DNA of 64,000 bases from Flavobacteriales bacterium (GCA_016705545.1 JADIYA010000006.1:186001-250000), one strand, 5' to 3'; positions 35,001-45,030 are shown, counted from the stretch's first letter. Numbers and translations: made by a program. The notes: a model not told the origin generated them from the letters alone.

Positions 35001-35105
35001 GTTCCACTTGGGTTTTCGGGCGTGAGCGTCGGCTCGATGACCGGTCTTTGGTGCTGCACGTCCTGGTTAACGCTACCTATTGTTACCCTGGAGCGATTGG
35101 GGTTC

Positions 35106-35297
35106 TTACTTCAGAAGGTCGAGCACGTTCTTCTTGTCCACACCGGCAATGATGCCGGTCTTGGTCAGGGCGCGCTTGCGCTTGGTCTCCTTCTTGGTGA
35201 GGATGTGGCGCTTGAAGGCGTGCTTGAACTTGATCTCGCCGGTGCCAGTGAGCTTGAATCGCTTCTTGGCGCCGGACTTGGTCTTCATCTTGGGCAT
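35106..35297 (-). CDS. rpmI: 50S ribosomal protein L35
   Basis: A 63-residue protein starting MPKMKTKSGAKKRFKLTGTG, then HILTKKETKRKRALTKTGII, the standard L35 sequence and length (about 64). An in-frame ATG at 35411 would add 38 residues, part of them encoded by a palindromic repeat at 35311-35334, and is rejected. It lies between infC and rplT. Confidence 0.97.
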   Translation of the reverse strand: MPKMKTKSGAKKRFKLTGTGEIKFKHAFKRHILTKKETKRKRALTKTGIIAGVDKKNVLDLLK

Positions 35298-35310
35298 GGC
35301 TGTCGTCTTT

Positions 35311-35334
35311 GTCATTCCGGGCTTGACCGGAATC
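35311..35334. repeat. REP-like palindrome between infC and rpmI
   Basis: GTCATTCCGGGCTTGACC continuing GGAATC: ATTCCGG (35314-35320) and CCGGAAT (35327-35333) pair perfectly around a GCTTGA loop. It is related to the copy at 23787-23810. Its place 14 bases before the rpmI start could affect operon expression or mRNA processing. Confidence 0.6.
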
Positions 35335-35407
35335 GCGTTGGTGTTTCTACTCTTCTCTTTCGTCGTTATCGCGTGCCATAGCGGGCGGATGGTCATCCGC
35401 CTCCATG

Positions 35408-36004
35408 TCATTTCTTCTTCTTGGGGATCAGGTACATGATCATGCGCTTGCCTTCGAGCTTGGGCATGCTCTCCACTAGGCCGATGTCCTCCAGGTCCTG
35501 CGCGAACTTCAGCAGCAGGATCTCGCCGCGCTCCTTGAACACGATGCTGCGGCCGCGGAAGAACACGAAGGCCTTCACTTTATGGCCCTCTTCGAGAAAG
35601 TTGCGCGCGTGCTTCAACTTGAAATTCACATCATGCTCATCCGTGTTCGGCCCGAAGCGGATCTCCTTCACTTCGGCAACGGCCTGCTTGGCCTTAATCT
35701 CCTTCTGCTTCTTCTTGAGGTCGTAAAGGAACTTCTTGTAATCCGTGATGCGGCATACGATGGGCACAGCCGTAGGACTGATCTCCACCAGGTCGAGCCC
35801 CAGATCCTCGGCCATGCGCAGTGCTTGACTGAAGGGATACACGCCTTGCTCGATGTTCTCGCCCACCACGCGCACCTCATTCACACCGTAGATCTTATTG
35901 TTGATCCGGTGCGGGTCTTCCTTGATGACGCGACCGCGGAATGGACGACGCGAGCCACCACCACTGGGGCGCGGACCGCTTGGACGGAAGGGAGGACCTG
36001 CCAC
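35408..36004 (-). CDS. infC: Translation initiation factor IF-3
   Basis: A 198-residue protein. The family core begins at about residue 30 (INNKIYGVNEVRVVGENIEQ) and includes DLVEISPTAVPIVCRITDYK and KFLYDLKKKQKEIKAKQ, with a C-terminal domain HDVNFKLKHARNFLEEGHKV and FFRGRSI. The first 25 residues are Pro/Gly/Arg-rich (RPSGPRPSGGGSRRPFRGR), a lineage-type extension. IF-3 checks start codons on the 30S subunit. It lies between thrS and rpmI in the standard order, 87 bases after thrS. Confidence 0.97.
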   Translation of the reverse strand: MAGPPFRPSGPRPSGGGSRRPFRGRVIKEDPHRINNKIYGVNEVRVVGENIEQGVYPFSQALRMAEDLGLDLVEISPTAVPIVCRITDYKKFLYDLKKKQKEIKAKQAVAEVKEIRFGPNTDEHDVNFKLKHARNFLEEGHKVKAFVFFRGRSIVFKERGEILLLKFAQDLEDIGLVESMPKLEGKRMIMYLIPKKKK

Positions 36005-36091
36005 TTAAGCTTGTTTGGTTCGGTGTCCGGCGCCTCTTGCCCCGGACTTTGAGGGCGCGAATATCAGCATCTTTCCCTATCCGCCAGCACG

Positions 36092-38041
36092 TTAAGCTGC
36101 CGTTGCCTGTCCCAGCTGCATCTCGATCCGCTCCTGGATCAGTCGGGCGAAGGCTACAACGGTCATGGCACCGGCATCGCCTGCGCCATGCTCACGCACG
36201 CTCAGGGTGCCGCTTTCCACCTCTTTCTCGCCGAGGATCAGCATGAATGGCGACTTGGCAAGTTCGGCGTCTCGGATCTTGCGACCTATCTTCTCACTGC
36301 GCTCATCCAACTCGCACCGGATGCCCATGGCAGCCAATTGGGATTGCGCCTGCTTGGCGGCATCAACGAATTTGTCGCTGATGGGCAGGATGATGGCCTG
36401 CTCCGGGGTTAGCCAGAGCGGGAAGCGCCCGGCGGTGTGCTCGATGATGAGGGCGATGAAACGCTCCAATGAACCGAATGGCGCCCTGTGGATCATCACC
36501 GGGCGGTGGCGGGCGTTGTCGCTGCCCACGTATTCCAATTGGAATCGCTCCGGCAGGTTGTAGTCCACTTGGATGGTGCCCAACTGCCAGCGGCGTCCCA
36601 GTGCATCCTTCACCATGAAGTCGAGCTTGGGCCCGTAGAAGGCGGCCTCACCGTATTCAACCACGGTCTTCATGCCGCACTCGGCCGCCGCGTCGATGAT
36701 GGCCTGTTCGGCTTTCTGCCAGTTCTCATCGCTGCCGATGTACTTGCTGCGGTCCAATTTGTCGCGCAGGCTCACTTGCGCCTCGAATTTCTCGAAGCCC
36801 AAGGCCCTGAGCACCAATAGGACAAGATCGATCACCTTCAGGAATTCCTCTTTCACCTGGTCCGGACGGCAGAAGAGGTGCGCATCGTCCTGCGTGAAGC
36901 CGCGCACACGGGCCAGGCCATGCAATTCACCGCTCTGCTCGTAGCGGTAAACGGTGCCGAATTCAGCCAGCCGCAAAGGCAGGTCCTTGTAGCTGCGCGG
37001 CCGGCTGGCGAAGATTTCGCAGTGGTGCGGGCAATTCATGGGCTTCAGCATGAAGAGCTCGCCTTCCTGCGGCGTGCTGATGGGCTGGAAGCTGTCCTTG
37101 CCGTATTTCTCCCAGTGACCGCTGGTCTCGTACAGCGCCTTGCTGCCTATATGGGGCGTGGCCACCTGCACGTAGCCGGCCTTCTCCTGGGCTTCCTTCA
37201 TGAAGTTGATGAGCCGCTCGCGCAAGGCCGCGCCCTTAGGCAGCCACAGTGGAAGGCCCGCGCCAACGCGCTCACTGAAGGTGAAGAGGTCCATCTCCTT
37301 CCCCAGCTTGCGGTGGTCGCGCTTCTTGGCCTCTTCCAGGAGCGTGAGATGCTCGTCTAGTTCCTTCTGCTTCGGAAAGGTGATGCCGTACAGCCGCGTG
37401 AGCTGCTTGCGCTTCTCATCCCCGCGCCAATAGGCGCCTGCCACGCTCATCACCTTCACGGCCTTGATGAAGGAGGTATCTGGGATGTGCGGCCCGCGGC
37501 ACAAGTCGGTGAAGCTGCCTTGGGTATAGAAGGTGATCTCGCCATCGTTCAGGCCATCGATCAGCTCCAGTTTGTACTCATCGCCCTTCTCCGTGAAATA
37601 GGCCACCGCATCGGCTTTGCTCACCGCTTTGCGCTCGAATGCGCTCTTCTTCGAAGCGAGCTCTTTCATTTTGGCTTCAATGGCTGCGAAGTCACCATCG
37701 CCGATGGTCTTCTCGCCGAGGTCGATGTCGTAGTAGAAGCCGTTCTCGATGGGCGGGCCGATCCCGAATTTGGTTCCTGGGTAGAGTGCTTCGATTGCCT
37801 CGGCCAGCAGGTGCGCGCTGCTATGCCAGAAGGTGCTCTTGCCCTCCGCATCGTTCCAAGTGAGCAAGGAGAGGGTGCAGTCGCCGGGCAGCGGCCGGCT
37901 GGCGTCCCGCACTTCGCCGTTCACTTTTGCGCTCAGCACGTTCCGCGCGAGTCCATCACTGATGCTCTTGGCCACATCCATGGCCGTTGCGCCTTGCGCG
38001 AATTCCCGCACGCTGCCGTCCGGGAGGGTCACTTTGATCAT
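36092..38041 (-). CDS. thrS: Threonyl-tRNA synthetase
   Basis: A 649-residue class II synthetase. The TGS domain opens MIKVTLPDGSVREFAQGATA. The editing domain has the zinc-site HSSAHLLAEA (about residue 75) and SFTDLCRGPHIPDT. The catalytic core has motif 2 EFGTVYRYEQSGELHGL, MNCPHHCEIF (zinc Cys) and motif 3 HRAPFGSLERF. A C-terminal anticodon-binding domain follows (ILPISDKFVDAAKQAQ). The start at 38041 fits the family; an ATG five codons earlier (38056) is also possible. It heads the operon with infC, rpmI and rplT. Confidence 0.97.
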   Translation of the reverse strand: MIKVTLPDGSVREFAQGATAMDVAKSISDGLARNVLSAKVNGEVRDASRPLPGDCTLSLLTWNDAEGKSTFWHSSAHLLAEAIEALYPGTKFGIGPPIENGFYYDIDLGEKTIGDGDFAAIEAKMKELASKKSAFERKAVSKADAVAYFTEKGDEYKLELIDGLNDGEITFYTQGSFTDLCRGPHIPDTSFIKAVKVMSVAGAYWRGDEKRKQLTRLYGITFPKQKELDEHLTLLEEAKKRDHRKLGKEMDLFTFSERVGAGLPLWLPKGAALRERLINFMKEAQEKAGYVQVATPHIGSKALYETSGHWEKYGKDSFQPISTPQEGELFMLKPMNCPHHCEIFASRPRSYKDLPLRLAEFGTVYRYEQSGELHGLARVRGFTQDDAHLFCRPDQVKEEFLKVIDLVLLVLRALGFEKFEAQVSLRDKLDRSKYIGSDENWQKAEQAIIDAAAECGMKTVVEYGEAAFYGPKLDFMVKDALGRRWQLGTIQVDYNLPERFQLEYVGSDNARHRPVMIHRAPFGSLERFIALIIEHTAGRFPLWLTPEQAIILPISDKFVDAAKQAQSQLAAMGIRCELDERSEKIGRKIRDAELAKSPFMLILGEKEVESGTLSVREHGAGDAGAMTVVAFARLIQERIEMQLGQATAA

Positions 38042-38084
38042 ATCGGTTCGCTTCACGTCCGTACAAATGGCCGCTGAAGGGCTG

Positions 38085-38092
38085 CGAAAGTA
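38085..38092 (-). promoter_or_regulatory. Predicted -7 element of the thrS operon
   Basis: On the minus strand TACTTTCG, one change from TAnnTTTG, 43 bases before the thrS ATG. No clear -33 TTG is seen. It is only a few bases from the start of the divergent vsr gene. Confidence 0.4.
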
Positions 38093-38097
38093 GGCCC

Positions 38098-38586
38098 ATG
38101 GCAGTGAACCTTTGGACCATGCCGCGCCGAAGGCCCAAGCCTGCCAACGCCCACGTCAGCCTGACCATGAGCCGGATCAGGGCCAAGGACACCAAGCCGG
38201 AGCTCATCGTTCGTGCATGCCTTCGGGCTGCGGGCCTCACCGGATATCGCTTGCATTATGCCAAGGCGCCTGGCCGACCCGACATCGCTTTTGTGAATCG
38301 CAAGCTCGCGGTTTTCGTGCACGGCTGTTTCTGGCACGGCTGCCCGCATTGCCAGCCGCCCAAGCCCAAGCGCAATTCGTGGTACTGGGGGCCGAAGCTG
38401 GAGCGCAATCAAGAACGTGATGGCGAGAAGGCGGCGGCACTTCGACGTGAAGGTTGGCGCGTGATCACGCTGTGGGAATGCCGCATCAAGCGCACTCCCG
38501 ATGCTCAAGTAGCGCGCGTCCTTAGGGCTTACGACGCCCGAACAGCCGTGCGAAGAAGCGCTTCTCGAAGGCCCAGAAAAAACTGA
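38098..38586 (+). CDS. vsr: Very short patch repair (Vsr) DNA mismatch endonuclease
   Basis: A 162-residue protein with the full Vsr pattern: MSRIRAKDTKPELIVRACLR, GRPDIAFVNRKLAVFVHGCF (catalytic Asp in PDIAF), the zinc ligands in HGCFWHGCPHC, WGPKLERNQERDGEKAAALR and WRVITLWEC. Vsr nicks beside T:G mismatches made when 5-methylcytosine deaminates. It normally accompanies a cytosine methyltransferase, and none is present in this window. The start may be 38098 or the ATG at 38119. The 3' end overlaps the convergent DUF6787 gene by 65 bases, and the last 15 residues (Arg/Ser-rich) are probably not conserved. Confidence 0.9.
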   Translation: MAVNLWTMPRRRPKPANAHVSLTMSRIRAKDTKPELIVRACLRAAGLTGYRLHYAKAPGRPDIAFVNRKLAVFVHGCFWHGCPHCQPPKPKRNSWYWGPKLERNQERDGEKAAALRREGWRVITLWECRIKRTPDAQVARVLRAYDARTAVRRSASRRPRKN

Positions 38587-38848
38587 ACTGCCCGAATAAC
38601 GCGCCATATAGGAGCAGCAGGGCATTGTACACGGGCAGGATCAGGATGTAATAGAGCACTGTGAACAGCAGGGGAGGGTCGCCTGCATCACCACTGGCCC
38701 AAGCCACCATCGGCTTCTTCAAGAACATCACGGTGAACCCGGTGAGGGCGAAGACCAGCAGGATGACCCCGACACGCGCAGGGGACACGCCCCAACGCTC
38801 CGCTAAGCGCCGCACCCAGCCAGCCTTCGACTCTTGTTGCTCTGCCAT
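38522..38848 (-). CDS. DUF6787 family membrane protein
   Basis: A 108-residue protein starting MAEQQESKAGWVRRLAERWG. Two membrane segments lie at about residues 28-46 (VGVILLVFALTGFTVMFL) and 60-82 (FTVLYYILILPVYNALLLLY). They are followed by the family motif GALFGQFSFFWAFEKRFFAR. This matches small membrane proteins found throughout Bacteroidota, whose function is unknown. The 3' end overlaps the convergent vsr gene by 65 bases. The ATG at 38848 is preferred over one at 38878. Confidence 0.8.
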   Translation of the reverse strand: MAEQQESKAGWVRRLAERWGVSPARVGVILLVFALTGFTVMFLKKPMVAWASGDAGDPPLLFTVLYYILILPVYNALLLLYGALFGQFSFFWAFEKRFFARLFGRRKP

Positions 38849-38954
38849 CACGCGGCGAAGATGTGGCTGAGCCACCAAGCCTCAATCTGCCTGACCCAAA
38901 ATGCCCCAATTGCGGTAGTCGGCCTCGCTCCTCCACTACTTCAATGCAGCCCGC

Positions 38955-40061
38955 TCAATCGGCCCACTCGGCCAGGAAGAGGTTCGTCTCCCGTGTGCCT
39001 CCATTGTTGCGGTTACTGCTGAACACCAGATAGCGGCCATCGGGACTGAACACCGGGAATGCATCGAAGGTGTCGCCGTGGCTCACCTGCTCCAGGCCAG
39101 TGCCGTCGGCGTTGATCATGAAGAGCGTGAACGGGAATCCGCGTTTGCTGCGGTGGTTGCTGGCGAAAAGGATACGCTTACCGTCAGGATGCCAATAGGG
39201 CGCCCAGTTCGCCTGGCCCAGTGAGGTGATCTGCCGGGCATCGGTCCCGTCAGCGTTGGCCACCCAGAGCTCCATGTTGGTGGGCATCACGAGGCCCTCC
39301 TTCAGCAAGGCCAAGTATTCCGCTTCTTCATCCGCAGTGCGCATGCGCGATGCGCGCCAGAGCAGTTTGCTGCCATCAGGGCTGAAGAAGGCGCCGCCAT
39401 CGTAGCCGAGGGTGCTCGTCACGCGTCGCACATCACTGCCATCGAGTTTCATGGTGTAGAGATCCAGGTCGCCGTCGCGCATGCTGGTGAACACGATCCG
39501 GTCGCCTCTGGGCGAAACGGTCGCCTCCGCATCATATCCCGGTGTTTCCGTGAGCTTGCGGACCAGTTTCCCGCTCAATTCCGCCACATGGATGTCGAAG
39601 CTCGGATAAATGGGCCACACGTACTTTCCATCGGCCCGGCGCTCAGGCACGGCCGGGCAGGCGGCGTTGTGCTCGTGCGTGCTGGCGAAAATCACCTCCT
39701 TGCCGTTGGGCATGAAGTAGCTGCAGGTGGTGCGCCCGCCTTTTACGCTGATGAGCGCGGGCTGCTTGGCGCGCAGATCATCGGTGAATGGATTGAACAC
39801 ATGGATCTGGTCGCAGCTCTCGCCCCAAGCCGGGTTGGTGCTCTGGAACACGAGCCGTTGGCCATCGAAGCTCCAATACGCTTCAGCGTTATCGCCACCG
39901 AAAGTGAGTTTCTTCAACCGCTTGAAGTGGCGCTCATCCGGATGGATCAAGGTGCTGTCCCAGCCAGTCACGGCCGCAGTGGGCGCAACGGGCGCCACGA
40001 CGAACTTCGCTCTGGAGCATTGCACTAGTGCAGTGATGAGGGCGATAAGGGCGAGGCGCAT
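38955..40061 (-). CDS. PD40/TolB-like beta-propeller protein, exported
   Basis: A 368-residue protein with an N-terminal export signal (MRLALIALITALVQCSRA); the Cys has Gln before it, so it is not a standard lipobox. The rest is built of PD40 blades such as AEATVSPRGDRIVFTSMRDG, GGAFFSPDGSKLLWRAS, WAPYWHPDGKRILFASN and FPVFSPDGRYLVFSSNRN, typical of TolB-like propellers. Several residues suggest a metal site (HEHNAACP). Function unknown. It is convergent with DUF6787 and divergent from the radical SAM gene. Confidence 0.82.
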   Translation of the reverse strand: MRLALIALITALVQCSRAKFVVAPVAPTAAVTGWDSTLIHPDERHFKRLKKLTFGGDNAEAYWSFDGQRLVFQSTNPAWGESCDQIHVFNPFTDDLRAKQPALISVKGGRTTCSYFMPNGKEVIFASTHEHNAACPAVPERRADGKYVWPIYPSFDIHVAELSGKLVRKLTETPGYDAEATVSPRGDRIVFTSMRDGDLDLYTMKLDGSDVRRVTSTLGYDGGAFFSPDGSKLLWRASRMRTADEEAEYLALLKEGLVMPTNMELWVANADGTDARQITSLGQANWAPYWHPDGKRILFASNHRSKRGFPFTLFMINADGTGLEQVSHGDTFDAFPVFSPDGRYLVFSSNRNNGGTRETNLFLAEWAD

Positions 40062-40079
40062 GGCGGATCGTTCGGGCCG

Positions 40080-40087
40080 CGAATCTA
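40080..40087 (-). promoter_or_regulatory. Predicted -7 element of the PD40 gene
   Basis: Minus strand TAGATTCG fits TAnnTTTG with one change and sits 18 bases before the ATG at 40061, which implies a short mRNA leader. No -33 TTG is visible. Confidence 0.4.
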
Positions 40088-40128
40088 CCAGCCGCCTGAT
40101 CAGCCGACGCTAGCGATAACTTGCCAGC

Positions 40129-41208
40129 ATGGACACTGCTGGGAAATCCGTCAAGGGGCGCGGGGCGGCTGATCAACCGGCCAATCGCTTCTTGAGCAGC
40201 AGCTACGGCATCGTGCATCCTGAGGGCATCGATGAACCGCTGGAAGACGCCCGTCCCACGCGTTATCTATTAGAGGAGCCCCGCACCATCGTGAACCGGG
40301 TGAACAGCCCCGACCTGCCTTTTGTGTACAGCTTGAATCCATACCAGGGCTGTGAGCATGGATGCGCCTATTGCTATGCGAGGCCCACGCACGAGTATTG
40401 GGGCTACAGCGCCGGCCTTGATTTCGAGCAGGTGATCCTAGTGAAGCGCAATGCGCCGGATTTGCTGCGCATGCAATTGATGAATGCGCGTTGGGTAGTG
40501 CATCCCATCAGCATCAGCGGGGCCACGGATCCGTACCAACCGATTGAGCGCGCGGAACGGCTCACCCGCCAGTTGCTTGAGGTTGCGATGGAATTCAAGC
40601 AGCCGGTATCTCTGATCACCAAGAACGCGCTGGTGCTGCGCGATGCGGACCTGCTCGCAGAGTTGGCCGCGCAAGGACTGGCCTCCGTGGCCATCAGCAT
40701 CACAACATTGAATGAGGGGCTACGGCGCGTCATGGAGCCGCGCACCAGCACAGCGGCCCATCGACTTCGGGCAATCGCCGAATTGCGAGCAGCTGGAGTG
40801 CCCGTGATGGCGATGCTGGCACCGATCATCCCAGCCTTGAATGAACCAGAGATACCAGCCCTGATCAAAGCCGCTGCATCGGCAGGCGCGCTCACAGCCA
40901 GCTATACGGTACTGCGCACCAACGGCGCCGTGCAGAAGGTATTCGAATCTTGGCTGCGGTTGCATTTCCCCGATCGTGCGGATAAGGTACTTGCTCAGAC
41001 CCGTGAGCTGCATAGCGGAAGCGTTTCAGATAGCGTTACCGGCCGCCGTATGCGCGGGGAGGGGGCGCATGCGACCAGCATCAATAGGGTGTTCAGCGTG
41101 CTGCGTTTGCGCCATTTCAGCGATTCGGGGATGCCAGCGTTGCGTTGCGACCTGTTCCAAAGGCCGCCCCAAGGCCAACTCGGCTTGTTCGATGTTCAGG
41201 GACCATAA
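40129..41208 (+). CDS. Radical SAM protein of the PA0069 / SplB-like family
   Basis: A 359-residue protein with the 4Fe-4S motif CEHGCAYCYA, in the family's own CxxxCxYC form, preceded by PFVYSLNPYQG. Also visible are ISGATDPYQPIERAERLTRQ and SLITKNALVLRDADLL, typical of the PA0069 group. Homologues resemble spore photoproduct lyase in the core, but the substrate is unknown. The gene lies alone on the plus strand, divergent from the PD40 gene and 60 bases before the giant dehydrogenase-like gene. Confidence 0.9.
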   Translation: MDTAGKSVKGRGAADQPANRFLSSSYGIVHPEGIDEPLEDARPTRYLLEEPRTIVNRVNSPDLPFVYSLNPYQGCEHGCAYCYARPTHEYWGYSAGLDFEQVILVKRNAPDLLRMQLMNARWVVHPISISGATDPYQPIERAERLTRQLLEVAMEFKQPVSLITKNALVLRDADLLAELAAQGLASVAISITTLNEGLRRVMEPRTSTAAHRLRAIAELRAAGVPVMAMLAPIIPALNEPEIPALIKAAASAGALTASYTVLRTNGAVQKVFESWLRLHFPDRADKVLAQTRELHSGSVSDSVTGRRMRGEGAHATSINRVFSVLRLRHFSDSGMPALRCDLFQRPPQGQLGLFDVQGP

Positions 41209-41268
41209 TTGCAGGCACGCCAACAACCCTCACCTTCGCGCAGCGTAAAGGCGCTGGATTCGATACCG

Positions 41269-44200
41269 ATGGCCTTCCGATTCTTCCGAGCTTTCATGCT
41301 CCTGGGCTTCGTGCACATGGGTGTGTTGCAGGCACAAACGCTCCCAGCTGGATTCGTGTCGTCGTTGGTTTCCGATGGCTGGTTCAGCCCGGTAGGCGCC
41401 ACTTGGGACGCGAATGGCCGGGTGTATGTCTGGGAGAAATCGGGCCGGGTTTGGATCATGGAGAATGGGGTGCGCCTGCCATCGCCGATGCTGAACCTGG
41501 TTGATGAGGTAGGCAACTGGGCCGATCACGGCATGCTTGGCTTCGCGCTCGACCCGAACTTCACCTCCAATGGCCGCATCTACGCCATGTACGTCGTGGA
41601 TAGGCACCACCTTATCCATTACGGTACGCCGAACTACAGCTCCTTAACGAATGATTTCGGTACGGCCACAATCGGCCGGATCGTCCGCTACACGGCTATC
41701 GGTCCGAGCTTCAACACCGTGGATCCAGCGAGCCGTACGGTGCTGCTCGGAGAGACCATCACCACTGGTGCGCCCATCCTCTACAACACGCACGGTGTGG
41801 GAACATTGCTCTTCGCACCGGATGGCACCCTGCTCGCAACGATCGGGGAAGGCGCCAGTGCGGCTTCTGCCGACCTCGGTAGCGCATCGGAGAGCTACTT
41901 CGCCCAAGCGCTGAACGACGGCATCATCACCGCTGCAGAGAACGTTGGCGCATTCCGCTCGCAGCTGATCAATTCGTTCAGCGGCAAGGTGCTGCGAATG
42001 GATCCCAATACCGGCGATGGCGTGCCGAGCAATCCCTTCTATGATCCGGCGCAGCCAAGAGCGCCTCGTTCGCGCGTTTGGGAACTTGGGCTGCGCAACC
42101 CATTCCGCATGACGCACAAGGAGGGCACTGGGAGCACCGATCCCACCACAGGCGATGTGGGAACGCTCTTCATCGGCGATGTGGGCTGGTACACCTGGGA
42201 AGAGATGAACGTTTGCACCCAGCCGGGCCAGAACTTCGGCTGGCCGCTCTTCGAGGGCTTCAGCCCGGCGCCCGGTTACCCGGACGTGAACATCGAGAAC
42301 CGCGATGCCGAGAATCCGCTGTACAATGGCGTGAGCTGCACCCAGCGCTATTTCCGTTTCAAGGACGTGTTGAAGGAGGACACGCCTGTGCATGTGAACG
42401 GCCATCCAAATCCATACGACGCAGGACAGCAGGTGCCCAACTACATCCCCAAATTCTTCCATAGTCGCCCCAGCATCGATTGGCGGCACGGCAACCAATC
42501 GCGGTGCGGAGCATTCAGTGGCGACACAGCCATCACGTTCGACCTCGACGATCCGTTATCGCCCGTGCCGGGGCCGCGTTTCGGCGGTAACGCTCCTGTG
42601 GCAGGTCCATGGCGGGCATGGAGCGGTTTCCCGGCGCAATACCAGAACAGCGCCTTCCATGCGGACTATGCGCAAGGCTGGATCAGGCGCTTCGAGTACA
42701 ATGCGCAAGGAGAAGTGCAGACCGTGCATGATTTCGCGAGCGGGTTGGGCATGATCAGCTGGATGGGGCAGGGGCCCGATGGCTGCCTTTACTACCTGAA
42801 GTACGGAACCGGCGCTGAGCTGCGGCGCATCTGCAACACCACCACCGTGAACCTGCCACCCGTAGCAATGGCCACACAGAGCGTGCAATTCGGTCCTGGG
42901 CCATTGAGCGTGAGCTTCACCGGCAGCGGGAGCAGTGATCCGGAGAATGGTGCACTCACCTACCTATGGAACTTCGGCGACGGCGGCAGCACGTCGAGCC
43001 TCCCGAATCCCACACGGATCTTCACGGCTCCGGCCGGGCAGCCGGCCATGTTCACCGTAACGCTGACGGTCACGGACAACTTTGGGCAGCAGGCCACGAA
43101 ACAGCTGGTCGTGAGCGTGAATAACACTCCGCCTGTGGTCGCCATTACCAGCGTAAACAATGGCGCAACATCCTGGTGGGGATTGATACCATTTTCCAAC
43201 TAGGCGCCTCCGTTTCCGACGCACAACATGGGCCTGCCCAACTCACCTATGCCTGGCAGGCCACCTTGGTGCATGGGAACCACGAGCATCAAGGGCCGAT
43301 CTATTCATTCGTGAGCGGGAACATGACAACAAGTGGTGAAGGCTGCGACGGGCAGACCTACCATTACCGCATTGATCTCTCAGTGACCGATGCCCACGGC
43401 CTTACCGGAACAGCCAGCAATTTGCTCTTGCCACGGTGCCAAGCCGTGGCCCCGGTAGCGATCATCCAAGCATCTGCCTTGGCCGGCCTCGCGCCATTCG
43501 CTGTGCAATTCGATGGAACGGGCTCGTACGACCCCGGCACAATCGTGAGCTATGAATGGGACTTTGGCGATGGCACGAGCAGTACGATGCCTGCACCACT
43601 GAAGACCTTCTTGAACGCCGGGGACCGGACCGTGACCTTGCGGGTGACGGACAATGACGGCCTCTACGGCATTGCAACGCGCACCATCAGCGCATTGGCC
43701 TTGCAGCCGCCGCAATGCGCCGGGCTCTCAGGCGGCTTAACGCGCCAGGTTTGGAACAACATCGGCGGCACCAGCATCCCAGACCTCACCGGGCACCCAA
43801 GCTACCCGAACAGTCCTTCAAGCGCCGGTGTGATCACCAGCTTCCAAGGCCCTACCAACATCGCCAACAACTATGGCACGCGGATACGCGGCTACCTCGT
43901 GGCGCCCGAAACCGGCACCTACACCTTCACTGTGACCAGCGACGATGCCAGCGCCGTTTATCTCAGCCCGAATGCAGAGCAGATCCACAAGCAGCTCATC
44001 TGCTCCGTGCCGGGCACCACGCTTGCTGCCGAGTTCAATAAGTACGTTACCCAGACCAGCGTAGCGTTGCAGCTGGTGGCTGGTGCGCATTACTATGTGG
44101 AACTCCTGCACAAAGAGGGCTCCTCCAACGATCACTTCGCCGTTTACTGGCAGACCCCCTCGAACAGCAATCGCACGATCGTACCGGGAAGCGCGCTGGT

Positions 44201-44960
44201 GCAATGGGCAGATTGCCCACCGGGATTGCGTTTACGCGCCAACCTGCAAGGCCCGTTTGATGCATCCGTTAATCTCATGCACGACAATCTGCGCGCGGCA
44301 GGCCTTGTGCCGCTAGCCCAGCCCTATTCCGCCCTCGGTTACAGCTTCGTTGGCGGCGGAGGAACAGAAACAACCAGCGCTGCGAGGCTCTTGGAGACCG
44401 GCCCTAACGCCGTGGTGGATTGGGTCGTGGTTGAACTGCGCAACAAGAATAATCCCGCGCAGGTGCTTGCTTCTAAGGCTGCATTGCTCGAACGTGATGG
44501 CGATGTTGCGGGAACCGATGGGTACGCTCGCCTCAACTTCGGTTTGCCTAACGACGATTACTACGTGGCCCTCAGGCACCGCAACCACTTGGCCGTCATG
44601 TCCGCGGCACCGCAACGTCTCGATGCGAATGAGGCTGGGCTCGATTTCACGCTGGTCAGCACGCCTGCATACGGATTACAGGCGCAGGCCACGCTTTCCA
44701 ATGCGCGCATGGCACTCTGGTGCGGCGACGTGAACCGGGACGGCACCTTGAAGTATGTGGGCTCGGGCAACGACCGGGACCCGATTCTTCAGGCAATCGG
44801 CGGAACGCTGCCCTCGGCCACCCTGGCGGGCTATCGTTTGGAGGATGTGAACCTGAGCGGCGTGGTCAAATACATCGGTTCAGATAACGACCGCGACCCG
44901 ATCCTGGTCAACATCGGAGGAAGCGTGCCCACGGGCACCCGAGCGCAGCAATTGCCCTAG
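41269..44960 (+). CDS. Giant secreted sugar-dehydrogenase-like protein (GSDH propeller, PKD, PA14, NDRDPIL module), frameshift near 43171-43178
   Basis: About 1230 residues when joined. The signal peptide is MAFRFFRAFMLLGFVHMGVL. A six-bladed GSDH (glucose/sorbosone dehydrogenase) propeller covers about 25-520 (GATWDANGRVYVWEKSG, HGMLGFALDPNF, GLRNPFRMTHKEG, NFGWPLFEGF). A PKD domain follows (SSDPENGALTYLWNFGDG), then a linker, a second PKD (YEWDFGDGTSS), a PA14-like domain (TYTFTVTSDDASAVYLSPN, HYYVELLHKEGSSNDHFAVY) and the NDRDPIL module. Frame 1 stops at 43203. GTGGGGATTGATACC (VGIDT) is in the next frame, and the neighbouring paralogue confirms the intended sequence. A missing base in a short TT or GG run explains it. 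PQQ dependence is a family expectation, not shown. The second copy follows in tandem. Confidence 0.82.
44225..44960 (+). other. Shared C-terminal module with paired NDRDPIL repeats, copy 2
   Basis: Encodes LRANLQGPFDASVNLMHDNL, VDWVVVELRNKNNP, LLERDGDVAGTDGYA and VALRHRNHLAVMS, then GDVNRDGTLKYVGSGNDRDP and DVNLSGVVKYIGSDNDRDP with IGG(T/S)xP after each. It matches the ends of the proteins encoded at 3801-6293 and 45031-48733. Confidence 0.75.
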
Positions 44961-44971
44961 GGTACCTGGGA

Positions 44972-45002
44972 TTGACTTTGGTCTATATGATGGCTAGTTT
45001 CG
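44972..45002 (+). promoter_or_regulatory. Predicted promoter of the second giant dehydrogenase-like gene
   Basis: A -33 TTG (44972-44974), a 20-base spacer and a -7 TAGTTTCG (44995-45002), 28 bases before the ATG at 45031. This suggests the second copy can be transcribed separately from the first. Confidence 0.5.
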
Positions 45003-45030
45003 TCGCCATTATAAGCCTACTAGTCCTAAC

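Noticed and set aside
38098..38586. Vsr as part of a restriction-modification or defence island
   Set aside because: Neighbours are thrS, a DUF6787 protein and a PD40 propeller. There is no methylase, nuclease, helicase or toxin-antitoxin gene around it.
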